A stretch of DNA of 64,000 nt from Amycolatopsis coloradensis (GCF_001953865.1 NZ_MQUQ01000003.1:660059-724058); one strand, 5' to 3'. Counted from the stretch's first letter, positions 8,550 through 17,344 are shown. Notes: generated by a model from the sequence alone, not told the origin. Translations and numbers: made by a program.

Positions 8550-9230
8550 TTACTGATGTCCCGGGCTTCCCGATCGGCCCGGAGAGATTTCACCAGTGTC
8601 GGATACTTCCCCGCCGCCCGGGGGCCGAATCGGCAGAACGGGCCGAAGGAATCTGGTGAGGATCACCTTCATCACCGCGAGTTCCGCAGCCGGATCGAGG
8701 CCTGGTTCCAGAATCGCGCGGGACAGCGGCGCGTCGATCAACGCGACGAGCCAACTGGCCACCGCCTTCGGCTCGATGCCGGGATCGATCCGGCCCGCCT
8801 CCACCGCCCTGGTCACGAGACCGACGAGGCCGTCGCGCAGGACGCGGTCGTTGCCCTGGACCAGCTCGGCCAGTTCGGCGTCGCGGGTGCACTGCGCGGC
8901 GACCTCGAGGACGAGCTTGGCCGCGAAGGGTTGCAGGAGCTGTTCGGACAGGTACATGAGGATGTGGAGGATGGCCTCCCAAGGGTCCTCGATCTCCCCG
9001 GCGGCCGCGAGCAGGGCCGCGGTCTCGTCGCCGTCCTGCTCGAAGATGCCCGCGAACACCGCGCGCTTGTTCGGGAAGTAGTGGAAGAGGCTGCCGGTGC
9101 TGATCCCCGCCGCGCGGCAGATCTCCGCCGTCGTGGTCTTCTCGAAGCCCTTCTCGGCGAAGCACATCGTGGCGGCGTCGAGGATCGCGCGGCGTTTCGC
9201 CTCGTACTTGGCCGGGTCGACCGTCCTCAT
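8550..9230 (-). CDS. TetR-family transcriptional regulator, 226 aa
   Basis: An N-terminal TetR helix-turn-helix: RAILDAATMCFAEKGFEKTTTAEICRAAGISTGSLFHYFPNKRAVF (residues about 14-59, given here as one motif region). The C-terminal ligand domain is unassigned. The ATG at 9230 overlaps the stop of the YqeB-like gene (ATGA). A 14-bp palindrome in the promoter of that gene (9722-9735) is the natural operator, so the regulator probably represses its own unit: YqeB-like, tetR, GrpE-like and dynamin-like gene 1. Confidence 0.9.
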   Translation of the reverse strand: MRTVDPAKYEAKRRAILDAATMCFAEKGFEKTTTAEICRAAGISTGSLFHYFPNKRAVFAGIFEQDGDETAALLAAAGEIEDPWEAILHILMYLSEQLLQPFAAKLVLEVAAQCTRDAELAELVQGNDRVLRDGLVGLVTRAVEAGRIDPGIEPKAVASWLVALIDAPLSRAILEPGLDPAAELAVMKVILTRFLRPVLPIRPPGGGEVSDTGEISPGRSGSPGHQ

Positions 9231-9706
9231 TTCACCGCCGGTGGCTCGGTGTGCCAGGGATAGCCATGCTCGGTGAAGGCCTTGGCGATGGCTTCGCGGT
9301 CGACGTCACCCTTCTCCCGCGCCAGCTCCCGGCCGTCGGCGGCGAGCAGGACGAGCTCCTTGCCGTCGAGGAAGACGGCCTGGAGCTGTGCTTCGTAGGC
9401 GCGGCTGCGGCCTTTCGAGGTCAGCGTGATGCGCGTCGGCGTCACCTTGACGATGAGCCGCTCGTGCGCCCAGACCGCGGCGAACAGCAGGCCGAGGACG
9501 AGCCCGGCGCCCATCCCGCCGAGCGCGCCCCAGGGCTGGGGGATGTCCGAGACGAGCTGGAAGGGGCCCTTGAAAGGGACCCAGCTCAGGGAGACCACCC
9601 AGCCGGAGATCGACTGGAGGAACCAGCCGAGTGCGGCACCCGCCAGCGGGCAGCCGAGCCAGGAGGCCGTGCGCAGCCACTGGGGCTCGTCGACAATCGT
9701 TTCCAT
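9227..9706 (-). CDS. YqeB-like membrane protein, about 159 aa
   Basis: Two predicted membrane helices (about residues 12-32 and 52-72) are followed by a PH-like cytoplasmic domain. The spacing and wording match the YqeB family as I recall it: WVPFKGPFQLV, VFLDGKELVLL, LAREKGD and the C-terminal HGYPW. Function unknown. Start choice: the frame is open to 9742, but a TTGATA/AATAAT promoter occupies that stretch, leaving ATG 9706 (or 9715) as the start of a leaderless mRNA. It is the first gene of the unit with tetR and the GrpE/dynamin genes. Confidence 0.75.
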   Translation of the reverse strand: METIVDEPQWLRTASWLGCPLAGAALGWFLQSISGWVVSLSWVPFKGPFQLVSDIPQPWGALGGMGAGLVLGLLFAAVWAHERLIVKVTPTRITLTSKGRSRAYEAQLQAVFLDGKELVLLAADGRELAREKGDVDREAIAKAFTEHGYPWHTEPPAVK

Positions 9707-9713
9707 GGTGCCC

Positions 9714-9742
9714 ATTATTAGACCGAGCGCTCGGTTTATCAA
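9714..9742 (-). promoter_or_regulatory. Promoter with TetR-type palindromic operator in the spacer
   Basis: On the minus strand, TTGATA (9742-9737) and AATAAT (9719-9714) are separated by exactly 17 bases. The 14-bp perfect palindrome ACCGAGCGCTCGGT (9722-9735) lies wholly inside that spacer. The predicted transcription start falls at about 9707, next to ATG 9706. A bound TetR dimer would block RNA polymerase directly. Confidence 0.75.
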
Positions 9743-9761
9743 TCCCGGGTCGCGAGGGGGG

Positions 9762-11342
9762 TCAGGCGAGGGGGTCGCGGATTTGCTGCCAGATGAGGAA
9801 GTACGCCCGGTGCACGACGTGCGCGACGCGACTCTGGGCGGGCGTCGCGCCGAAGGAGGCGAAGGAGCGCCACCAGCCGGCGCGTTCCAGGGCGTGCGCG
9901 GCGAGGTCGGCGCGAGGAGCGCCCGGCTTGCCGAGCTGGGCGCCGATGTCGGCGTTGCTCCCGACCCGCAGGACCTCCTCGGACAGGTCCTCGGGCATGT
10001 CCACCGCGCCGGACGCGACCAGCGTGAGCGCTTCGAGCAGCCGGAGCTGATGCGCTTCGGGCTTGGCGAGCAGGACCTCGATCGCGTCGTGGACGCGCTG
10101 CCGTTCGGCCTGGTCGCCCGACGCGTGGGCCAGCGCGGTGACCGAAGCCAGCGCGGCGGCCGCCTTGATGCCGTCGGCGCGGGCGGCGAAGACGATGCTC
10201 AGCCGCTGGCGGACGGCTTCGAGTCCGGAGGCGTCGAGCAGCTTCCGCCGCAGCGAACCCGCGGTGATCTCCGGCTCCGCGCGGATCGCTTCGACGGCGT
10301 ACCGGACGCCGAACAGGTCCAGTTTCTCCAGCAGCCGCAGCCTGGTCCCGGCCGCGACGTCGCAGTCCCAGCCGGTGAAGATGTCCGCCGAGATCAGCAT
10401 GGTCTCGAGGATGTCGTCGTCCATCCCGGCCAGTTGACGCAGCGCCTCGGCGTCGCCTGAGGTGAACCCGCCGGACTCCGCCGACTCCGCGATCAGCCCG
10501 ATCACCGGCAGCACGTCCGCGACGCGGGGCTTCAGCGTCGACGCCTGCTTCTCCGACAACAGCGTCGCGGCCTTCCACACGTCGCCGCCCGAGCCTTCGA
10601 CCGATTCCGGCGCGATGGTGTCGGCCTTGTTGAGCACCGCGATCGCGTTGACCGGACCGGCCTCGCGGCTCGCGGTCGCGGCGGTGAACGCGGCCAGCGC
10701 CTGCTGGTCGTCGGCGCGCACGCCCTGTGTGACCACGTAGAGCACGGCCTCGGCGCCCGCGACGGCGTTGCGCGAGGTGTCGTCCAGCTCGTCGGAGCCC
10801 TCTTCGTTCTCTTCTTCGTCATCTTCGGGCTTGCGGTGCTTCGCCGCGCCCAGCAGCTGCTCGGTCCGCGACACCGACGCGGCGTCGAGCGACCCGAGAC
10901 CCGGGGTGTCGATGACGGTCATGCCCTGCAAGACCGCGTTGGTGAGGTATGCCTCGATATGCGAGACCTTGTCGATGTCGATGCCGAGCTCGGCCGGGAT
11001 CATCCCGTCGGCGGCGAAGGGCAGCACCTGTTTGCGGCCGTCGTTGAAGACGATCTCGACGCGGTCGACCGTGCCGTACTGGAACCGGGTCACCAGCCGG
11101 GTGCACTCACCGACGTCGGTCGGCGCGACCCGGCGCCCGATCAGGGCGTTGACCAGCGTGGACTTCCCCGATTTGATGCGGCCGGCGACGGCGACCTGGA
11201 GCGGACCGCCCAGTCGGCGCAGCACCTCGGCGAAGCCGGCCGCGGTCCGCGCGGACACCTGCGGCTGCAAGCGGTGGCAGAGGTTCGCCACCGACATCGA
11301 CAGCGGGCCGGCCAGACGCCCCTGCTCCGTCGCTGACGTCAC
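9762..11342 (-). CDS. Dynamin-like GTPase, soluble partner, about 526 aa
   Basis: The second dynamin-family GTPase in the cluster. G1 is AGRIKSGKSTLVNAL (about 53-67), G3 is DTPGLG (145-150), G4 is NKAD (238-241). A short acidic insert (KPEDDEEENEEGSDE, about 171-185) sits after G3. Unlike the 6205-8040 protein it has no clear membrane segment, so the pair looks like a membrane-bound and a soluble subunit, as reported for other actinobacterial dynamin pairs. GTG 11342 is chosen because GGAGGGGG precedes it; the frame is open up to 11414. It lies upstream of, and parallel to, the YqeB/tetR unit but outside its operator-controlled promoter. Confidence 0.87.
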   Translation of the reverse strand: MTSATEQGRLAGPLSMSVANLCHRLQPQVSARTAAGFAEVLRRLGGPLQVAVAGRIKSGKSTLVNALIGRRVAPTDVGECTRLVTRFQYGTVDRVEIVFNDGRKQVLPFAADGMIPAELGIDIDKVSHIEAYLTNAVLQGMTVIDTPGLGSLDAASVSRTEQLLGAAKHRKPEDDEEENEEGSDELDDTSRNAVAGAEAVLYVVTQGVRADDQQALAAFTAATASREAGPVNAIAVLNKADTIAPESVEGSGGDVWKAATLLSEKQASTLKPRVADVLPVIGLIAESAESGGFTSGDAEALRQLAGMDDDILETMLISADIFTGWDCDVAAGTRLRLLEKLDLFGVRYAVEAIRAEPEITAGSLRRKLLDASGLEAVRQRLSIVFAARADGIKAAAALASVTALAHASGDQAERQRVHDAIEVLLAKPEAHQLRLLEALTLVASGAVDMPEDLSEEVLRVGSNADIGAQLGKPGAPRADLAAHALERAGWWRSFASFGATPAQSRVAHVVHRAYFLIWQQIRDPLA

Positions 11343-11471
11343 GACACCCGCCCCCTCCCAGTCGCCGAGTTTGCCGACTCGAATCGTGCCATGCCGCTCA
11401 TCCTCGGGTCGCACCGAAGGTGGTACCGGCGACCGACGCGCGAACGGCCGGGGCCGACATAGTGTTACCAG

Positions 11472-12701
11472 GTGCGACGGTTAAGCCTCTGGATGCGTGC
11501 CCACCCCATGGCCGGGGACAGTTTCATCGCCGTCGTCCTGCTGATGACCGACATGCTGTTCTACGTGGCCGCGGTCGAGACGCCGGAGATCCCGATGAGC
11601 CCGTGGTACGTGGTGGTACCGCTGGACATCGCCATGGTCGCCCCGCTGGTCTTCCGGCGGAAGGCGACGCTGTGGTCGGCGTACCTGGTGATGGCGATCA
11701 GCATCCCGCACGGCGCGCTGGAGCTGGGCGCGGCCAGCGCGTTCGGGGTGATGATCAGCATCTACTCGGTGCTGGTGTACGTCGGGCGCAAACAGGGGCT
11801 GCTGTACCTGCTGGCGACCCTCGTCACGTCGGCGGTCCAGCTGTGGGTCGACCCGCCCGAGGACTTCTGGGTACTGGTGATCATCGGTGTCTTCTCCACC
11901 GCACTGTGCTGGACGCTCGGCGAGTTCGCCGGCGCGAGGCGCGCCTATCACGAGGAGGTGGAAGCCAGGTTGCATCTACTGGAAACGGAACGGGACCAGG
12001 CGACCAGGATCGCCGTCGGCGAAGAACGCGGCCGGATCGCCCGTGAGCTGCACGACGTGGTCGCGCACGCGGTGAGCGTGATGGTCGTGCAGGCCGACGG
12101 CGCGTCCTACGCGGTCGACGGGAATCCCGAGATGGCGAAACGGGCTTTGCAGACGATTTCGGAGACCGGCCGCGGCGCGCTCGCCGAACTGAGACGGCTG
12201 TTGGACGTGCTCCGCAGTGACGGTGACGACGAGCCGCGCGTGCCGCAGCCGGACGCCAGCGCGCTGACCGACCTCGCGGACCGGATCCGGCAGGCCGGGG
12301 TGCCGGTGACGCTGGCGATCGGCGCGGACGCGCTGGCCGGGCTGCCCGCGGGTGTCTCGCTCGGCGTGTACCGGATCGTCCAGGAGTCGCTGACGAACAC
12401 GCTGAAACACGCCGGGCAGGGTGCGCAGGCGGAGGTGCTGGTGCGCCGGGAGAAGGACGTGATCGACGTGCGGGTCACCGACGACGGCGCGGGCCGCGCG
12501 AAACAGCTGGTGCCCGCCGCCACGAAGACGGCGTCACACGCCGCGCCGTCCGGACCGCGGAAACTCACGGTCCCCGGCGGGAACGGATTGATCGGAATGA
12601 GGGAGCGGGCGAACGTCTTCGGCGGCACGCTGGAGGTCGGACCCGCTCCCGGTGGAGGGTGGCAGGTGCACGCGAGGCTCCCGGTTAGGTTGGCGACGTG
12701 A
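11472..12701 (+). CDS. Sensor histidine kinase, NarL/LuxR-partner type, 409 aa
   Basis: The N-terminal 150 residues hold about five membrane helices with short loops, so it may sense a membrane signal. The HisKA_3 box is ERGRIARELHDVVAHAVSVMV with phospho-acceptor His194. The HATPase part follows, with ESLTNTLKHAG (N box), VTDDGAG and NGLIGMRERANVFGG. Its stop overlaps the response regulator start by four bases (GTGA). There is no Shine-Dalgarno; TAGTGT (11460-11465) lies six bases before the GTG, so the mRNA is probably leaderless. It diverges from the dynamin gene. Confidence 0.92.
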   Translation: MRRLSLWMRAHPMAGDSFIAVVLLMTDMLFYVAAVETPEIPMSPWYVVVPLDIAMVAPLVFRRKATLWSAYLVMAISIPHGALELGAASAFGVMISIYSVLVYVGRKQGLLYLLATLVTSAVQLWVDPPEDFWVLVIIGVFSTALCWTLGEFAGARRAYHEEVEARLHLLETERDQATRIAVGEERGRIARELHDVVAHAVSVMVVQADGASYAVDGNPEMAKRALQTISETGRGALAELRRLLDVLRSDGDDEPRVPQPDASALTDLADRIRQAGVPVTLAIGADALAGLPAGVSLGVYRIVQESLTNTLKHAGQGAQAEVLVRREKDVIDVRVTDDGAGRAKQLVPAATKTASHAAPSGPRKLTVPGGNGLIGMRERANVFGGTLEVGPAPGGGWQVHARLPVRLAT

Positions 12702-13354
12702 TCCGAGTGGTGGTCGTCGACGACCAGGAATTGATGCGCGTGGGGTTCCGGATGGTGTTGGGCGCGCAGGCCGACATCGACGTCGTCGGTGAGGCCGGTG
12801 ACGGCGCCCAGGCCATCCGCCTCGCGGAGGAACTGCGGCCGGACGTCGTGCTGATGGACGTCCGGATGCCGGTGCTGGACGGGGTCGAGGCGACGAAGCG
12901 GATCGTCGAAGCCGGGACGGCACGGGTGCTCGTCATGACGACGTTCGACCTGGACGAGTACGTCTACTCGGCGCTGCAAGGCGGGGCGAGCGGGTTCCTG
13001 TTGAAGGACACGCAGCCGGATCACCTGGTGTCGGCGCTGCGGGCGGTCGCTTCGGGCGACGCCGTGGTCTCGCCGTCGGTGACCCGGCGCCTGCTCGACC
13101 GATTCGTCGGCGGTGGCGGGAAGCCGATGCGGGACGCGGCGGAACTCGACGTCCTCACCGAACGGGAGCGCGAGGTGCTCGTCCTGATCGCGAAGGGCCT
13201 CTCGAACCTGGAGATCGCCGAGACGCTGTTCCTGTCCGAGGCGACGGTGAAGACGCACGTCGGGCGGATCCTGTCCAAGCTGGACCTGCGTGACCGGGTG
13301 CAGGCGGTGGTGCTCGCCTACGAGACCGGGCTGGCCAGGCCTGGAGTCTCCTGA
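12698..13354 (+). CDS. Response regulator, NarL/FixJ family, 218 aa
   Basis: The receiver domain begins MIRVVVVDDQELMR, with phospho-acceptor Asp54 in VVLMDVRMP and the conserved Lys in LLKDTQ. The C-terminal LuxR-type helix-turn-helix reads LTEREREVLVLIAKGLSNLEIAE then SEATVKTHVGRILSKL. It is the cognate partner of the overlapping kinase gene. No target is evident; the neighbouring dynamin cluster is divergently transcribed and could be one. Confidence 0.93.
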   Translation: MIRVVVVDDQELMRVGFRMVLGAQADIDVVGEAGDGAQAIRLAEELRPDVVLMDVRMPVLDGVEATKRIVEAGTARVLVMTTFDLDEYVYSALQGGASGFLLKDTQPDHLVSALRAVASGDAVVSPSVTRRLLDRFVGGGGKPMRDAAELDVLTEREREVLVLIAKGLSNLEIAETLFLSEATVKTHVGRILSKLDLRDRVQAVVLAYETGLARPGVS

Positions 13355-13364
13355 GGCTCAATCG

Positions 13365-13388
13365 CCGCAAGTAGCCGACTACTTGCGG
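13365..13388 (+). terminator. 10-bp perfect hairpin after the response regulator
   Basis: CCGCAAGTAG (13365-13374) pairs with CTACTTGCGG (13379-13388) around CCGA. It lies 10 bases after the stop. No U-run follows. The GCAAGTAG arm is also found in the longer hairpin at 53017-53066. Confidence 0.6.
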
Positions 13389-13464
13389 AGGTTAAAAGTG
13401 GTCATTCGGTGAGCACTTTGCGGTGGATCCTTGTCTCCAGAGCCCCTTACCGGAGGAGACGGAA

Positions 13465-13878
13465 ATGCTGCGAGGACTCACCACCACCACGTTCTACGCC
13501 GACGACCTGGCCGCGGCGATCGACTGGTACGCCGACCTCTTCGGGATCGAGCCGTACTTCGTCCGCGACGGTCACGACGAGAAGCCCGCCTACGCCGAGT
13601 TCCGGATCGGCGACTACCAGCACGAGTTCGGCCTGGTCCGGGGCGACTACCGGCCGACGCCGGCCCAGCCCGGTCCCGGCGGGGCCATCGCGAACTGGGC
13701 CGTCGACAACGTCGAGGAAGTCTTCGCGAAGCTGCTGGAGAAGGGCGCGAAGGAATACGAGCCGATCACCACGCGCGGCCCCGGTTTCGTGACCGCGGCG
13801 GTGGTCGACCCGTTCGGCAACGTCCTCGGCGTCATGGTCAACCAGCACTACCTGGACGTGCTGGCAGGCAGGAAGTAG
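13465..13878 (+). CDS. VOC-family (glyoxalase-like) protein, 137 aa
   Basis: A single vicinal-oxygen-chelate unit with the usual beta-alpha-beta-beta-beta layout: TTTFYADDLAAAIDWYADLFG, AEFRIGDYQHEFGLV, VDNVEEVFAKLLEKGAKEYEPI, and VVDPFGNVLGVMVN with the DPFGN turn. Substrate not deducible. ATG 13465 is chosen because GGAGGA lies eight bases upstream; the open frame starts earlier at 13423. It converges on the SDR gene with a one-base gap. Confidence 0.85.
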   Translation: MLRGLTTTTFYADDLAAAIDWYADLFGIEPYFVRDGHDEKPAYAEFRIGDYQHEFGLVRGDYRPTPAQPGPGGAIANWAVDNVEEVFAKLLEKGAKEYEPITTRGPGFVTAAVVDPFGNVLGVMVNQHYLDVLAGRK

Positions 13879-13879
13879 T

Positions 13880-14797
13880 TCAGCGGAACGGCGACGGATC
13901 GGCCGCAGCCACCTCCGGGTCCTTGCCCGCGTCCCTGACTTCGGACATCCACTTGCCGAAGTCGGGGCGTGAGCCGTCGACGTCGGTCAGGCCGTATTCG
14001 TTCATCAACGTCCACGAGGCCAGCGTCTTGCCCGCGAACCGCGAGACCTCCGGATCGGTCGCCAGTTTCGCGACGCCCCGCCCGAGCAGTGCCGGGGTCT
14101 CCGAGATGGCGAAGTCGACAGGCGCGGTCTTGCCCACCGCGTCCCGCCAGGTGTCCTCGGTGACCTCGAACAGTTCCAGCATCGACTCCGACCGCAGGAA
14201 GCCCGGCGTCACGGTCATGCCGACACAGTCGTACTTCTTCAGTTCCGCGCCGAGCGCCCTGCCGATCGCGCGGATGCCGGACTTCGCCAGGAAGTACGGG
14301 ATCCCCGCGCCGACGTATTCGTCGTGATCCCCGTCGGTGACCTCGATGACGAGGCCGCCCTCCCGCCGCACGACCAGCGGGAGAAGCCGGTGCAACGCGA
14401 TCAGGTGCGTGTCGATCGCGTTGTGCACCAGCGTGAGCGCGTTGTCGAGGCTGGAATCCCAGTACGCCCGTTCGAAGTCCGCGAACGGGTCACCGCCCCA
14501 GACGTCGTCGACGAGGAGGTCGATCCGGCCGTCCACTTCGGACTCGATCCGCGCCCTCAGTGAGTCCACATCGGACACTTGGGTGAAGTCGGTGCGGACG
14601 GGGATTCCCCGGCCGCCCGCCGCGTCGACGAGTTCCGCCGTGTCCTCGATCGTCTCCGGCCGTTTCATCGGCGACTGGTGATCCCGCGTCGTACGCCCGG
14701 TGACGAACACCGTCCAGCCGATCCCGCCCAGCTCCACCGCGATCGCGCGACCACATCCCCGCGTCGCCCCCGCGACCACGGCTACCTTCTGTTCCAT
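13880..14797 (-). CDS. Short-chain dehydrogenase/reductase, 305 aa
   Basis: A Rossmann-fold SDR: the nucleotide motif is GATRGCGRAIA (residues about 10-20), GRTTR follows the second strand (NADPH preference likely), and the active-site region is PYFLAKSGIRAIGRAL, with Tyr and Lys in the usual YxxxK spacing. The Ser normally found about 13 residues before Tyr is replaced by the sequence VIEVTDGDHDEYVG, so the catalytic triad is atypical. The start codon directly abuts the stop of the upstream TetR gene, so the two are co-transcribed. Confidence 0.85.
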   Translation of the reverse strand: MEQKVAVVAGATRGCGRAIAVELGGIGWTVFVTGRTTRDHQSPMKRPETIEDTAELVDAAGGRGIPVRTDFTQVSDVDSLRARIESEVDGRIDLLVDDVWGGDPFADFERAYWDSSLDNALTLVHNAIDTHLIALHRLLPLVVRREGGLVIEVTDGDHDEYVGAGIPYFLAKSGIRAIGRALGAELKKYDCVGMTVTPGFLRSESMLELFEVTEDTWRDAVGKTAPVDFAISETPALLGRGVAKLATDPEVSRFAGKTLASWTLMNEYGLTDVDGSRPDFGKWMSEVRDAGKDPEVAAADPSPFR

Positions 14798-15376
14798 TCA
14801 GGACTCCCCTTTCCACGCGGTCAGCACCGCGTCCACGTCTTGCCCCACACGGTCGACGTACCGGCCCTTCGGCCGGATCGACCAGTCCAGCGAGGCCCCG
14901 TTCGCCACCCCCAGCAGCACCCGCGCCGCGCGGACGACACCCGGCGCACCCGGCAGGTCACGCGCCGCGAGCCGCACCAGCCGTCGCAGTTCCGCTTCCA
15001 CGGCGGTGAAATGCTCGCCGAGCAGGGCGCGGAGTTCCGGATCCCCGATGTCCACCCCCAACTGCCCGAGGTGGTTCGCCGCGGTTTCCGCCGAACCCAT
15101 GCCCTCGTAGATCACGACGACCGCCGCCCGCAGTCCCTCCACGGAATCGGCAAGCTCACCGCAGTCCCGCATCCGCCCTACGACCGACTGCGTGTTCAGC
15201 TTGCTCAACGCCCGTAAGAGACCGGTTTTGGAGCCGAACCGCTGGGCGACCGTGCCGACCGCGACCCCGGCCTCCGCCGCCACCTGGGCCAGCGTGAAAC
15301 CCGGGCCGACCAGGCCGATGACGGTTTCCGCCGCCTTCAGCAGTCGTTCGTCGGTGATGGTGCGAGGTCTCGCCAT
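14798..15376 (-). CDS. TetR-family transcriptional regulator, 192 aa
   Basis: The N-terminal helix-turn-helix reads RLLKAAETVIGLVGPGFTLAQVAAEAGVAVGTVAQRFGSKTGLL (described as one motif). ATG 15376 is chosen as the first Met before ARPRTITDE; the open frame to 15406 crosses the operator palindrome and is unlikely. It probably represses itself and the SDR gene from the palindrome just upstream. The two-gene unit diverges from the tandem ABC-2 transporters, which may also be targets. Confidence 0.88.
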   Translation of the reverse strand: MARPRTITDERLLKAAETVIGLVGPGFTLAQVAAEAGVAVGTVAQRFGSKTGLLRALSKLNTQSVVGRMRDCGELADSVEGLRAAVVVIYEGMGSAETAANHLGQLGVDIGDPELRALLGEHFTAVEAELRRLVRLAARDLPGAPGVVRAARVLLGVANGASLDWSIRPKGRYVDRVGQDVDAVLTAWKGES

Positions 15377-15384
15377 GCGATTAT

Positions 15385-15410
15385 TGAACCATGGTTCATT
15401 AACCATGGTG
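15385..15410 (-). promoter_or_regulatory. Palindromic operator upstream of the TetR/SDR unit
   Basis: TGAACCATGGTTCA (15385-15398) is a perfect 14-bp palindrome, followed by a second core ACCATGGT (15403-15410). It begins nine bases before the regulator start, consistent with autorepression. The paired cores suggest two dimers may bind. Confidence 0.7.
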
Positions 15411-15566
15411 ATTCAGGGTCACACTCAGGGGTGTCACCGATCGCGTACGCCGTCGGAAGACGGCAAGCTACGCCTCAGGTCGGGTACCAGGTTGGCACCT
15501 CAGGATGACGCGCTCGGCCACCCACATGGACGACGATTGCTCTCGCAGTCGCCGAGGGGAGCAGAC

Positions 15567-16505
15567 ATGATCGAGGCAGCGGGCCTCACCAAGCGGTACG
15601 GCAAGACACTGGCGGTGAACAACCTGTCCTTCTCCGTCGCGGGAGGAAAGGTCACCGGATTCCTCGGCCCCAACGGTGCGGGCAAGTCGACGACCATGCG
15701 GATGATCCTCGGCCTCGACAACCCGACCTCGGGCCAGGTGCGCATCGGGGGCAAGCTCTACCGTGAACTGAAAGATCCCTTGCGGACGGTCGGCGCGCTG
15801 CTGGACGCCAAGTGGGTGCACCCCAACCGGTCGGCGCGAGCGCATCTGCTCTGGATGGCGAGGTCCAACAAGATCCCGGCCGCCAGGGTCGAAGAGGTGC
15901 TCGAAACCGTCGGGCTCACCAGCGTCGCCGGAAAACGCGCCGGTGGTTTCTCCCTCGGCATGTCGCAGCGACTGGGGATCGCGGCGGCCCTGCTCGGCGA
16001 CCCGGAGGTCCTCCTCTTCGACGAGCCGGTCAACGGCCTCGACCCCGAGGGCATCCTCTGGATCCGGAAGTTCATGCACCGGCTCGCCGACGAGGGCCGC
16101 ACGGTGTTCGTTTCCTCGCACCTGCTTTCGGAGATGGCGCTCACCGCGAGCCACCTGATCGTGATCGGCAAGGGACAGCTGATCTCCCAGTCCTCCACCG
16201 AAGACTTCGTGGCACGGGCCGCCGAGAACACGGTCAAGGTCCGGTCGCCGCAACTGCCCGCGCTGCGCGCCGCCCTGACGCAAGCGAGCGCACAGGTCTC
16301 CGACGTCGACAAGTCGCTCGTCGTGTCCGGTATGGACAGCGACAAGATCGGCGAGATCGCCGCGGCGAACCAAATCGTGCTGCACGAGCTGAGCCCGCAG
16401 ACCGGCTCCCTGGAGCAGGCCTTCATGCAGATCACCGGCGATTCGGTCGAGTACCACACCGGTCTCGAAGCCGAAGCCGCCGAAGTGGTCGCCGCCGCCC
16501 AGTAG
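15567..16505 (+). CDS. ABC-2 exporter ATP-binding protein (DrrA/BcrA type), copy 1, 312 aa
   Basis: Walker A is GPNGAGKSTT (about 38-47), the signature is FSLGMSQRLGIA, Walker B is VLLFDEPVNGLDPEG, and the H-loop is SSHLL. The C-terminal extension of about 90 residues is typical of daunorubicin/bacitracin-resistance type ATPases. Its partner permease starts 30 bases downstream. A close paralogue follows at 17421. ATG 15567 is preceded by GAGGGGAG; the open frame runs much further upstream without coding character. Confidence 0.93.
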   Translation: MIEAAGLTKRYGKTLAVNNLSFSVAGGKVTGFLGPNGAGKSTTMRMILGLDNPTSGQVRIGGKLYRELKDPLRTVGALLDAKWVHPNRSARAHLLWMARSNKIPAARVEEVLETVGLTSVAGKRAGGFSLGMSQRLGIAAALLGDPEVLLFDEPVNGLDPEGILWIRKFMHRLADEGRTVFVSSHLLSEMALTASHLIVIGKGQLISQSSTEDFVARAAENTVKVRSPQLPALRAALTQASAQVSDVDKSLVVSGMDSDKIGEIAAANQIVLHELSPQTGSLEQAFMQITGDSVEYHTGLEAEAAEVVAAAQ

Positions 16506-16535
16506 CCACTCGACTCCTTTGAGGAAAGAAAAGTC

Positions 16536-17267
16536 ATGACTCTGCTCGCTGTGGAACGCATCAAGCTGTTCACCACACGCTCGCCCTGGTGGTGCGCGCT
16601 GGCCGCCCTCGCGGTCGTGATCGGTTTCGCCGCCATCATCTCCGGCGCCGCACCCACCGGTGAACTCACCGACGTCAGCCTGACCCAGTTCGGCTACGGC
16701 TTCGGCATGGCCGTGATCATGGTGCTCGCCGCGCTCTCGGTGACCACCGAATACCGCTTCAGCACCATCCGGACCACCTTCCAGGCCGTGCCGAACCGCA
16801 CCGCGGCGCTGCTGGCCAAGACCGGCGTGGTCGCGATCCTGTCGCTCGTGATCGGCGAGATCGCCGCGTTCGGCGCCTGGGGCCTCGCCTCGGCCATGCG
16901 GCCGGAAGACCTCGCACTGGACACCGCCGCGGAGTGGACCAGCGTCGCCGGGGTGGGCGTGGTGTTCGCACTCGCCTCGGTGATCGCGATCGCCGTCGGC
17001 ATCCTGATCCGGCACAGCGCCGGCGCCATCTCGCTCGTGCTGATCTACGCCCTCGCGGTGGAGAACCTGATCCAGCTCATCCCGAAGATCGGCAAGGACA
17101 TCTACGACTGGATGCCGTTCCACGTCGCCGACAGGTTCCTCACCGGTTCGGGCCCCACCGCGGCGGAAGCCCCGTTGAGCCAGGCCGGATCGCTGGCCTA
17201 CTTCGCCGGCTTCGCGCTGGTGCTGCTGGTCATCTCGCTGGTCGTCGCCAACAAGCGCGACGCGTAA
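16536..17267 (+). CDS. ABC-2 type permease, copy 1, 243 aa
   Basis: Six predicted membrane helices. It opens with ERIKLFTTRSPWWC, ends in NKRDA, and shares with copy 2 the segments FQAVP(N/S)R, PALLAK/AALLAKTG, and a DIY(D/Q)WMPF loop before the last helix. GAGGAAAG precedes the ATG at suitable spacing. It forms a transporter with the upstream ATPase. Substrate unknown; lipid, peptide or antibiotic export are family options. Confidence 0.9.
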   Translation: MTLLAVERIKLFTTRSPWWCALAALAVVIGFAAIISGAAPTGELTDVSLTQFGYGFGMAVIMVLAALSVTTEYRFSTIRTTFQAVPNRTAALLAKTGVVAILSLVIGEIAAFGAWGLASAMRPEDLALDTAAEWTSVAGVGVVFALASVIAIAVGILIRHSAGAISLVLIYALAVENLIQLIPKIGKDIYDWMPFHVADRFLTGSGPTAAEAPLSQAGSLAYFAGFALVLLVISLVVANKRDA

Positions 17268-17344
17268 GAACTTCCACAGGGGAGGAAGCCGGACGCTCGG
17301 CTCGGGGGAGTGAAGCGTCGGCTACGGGGAGAAAAAAGGGGAAC

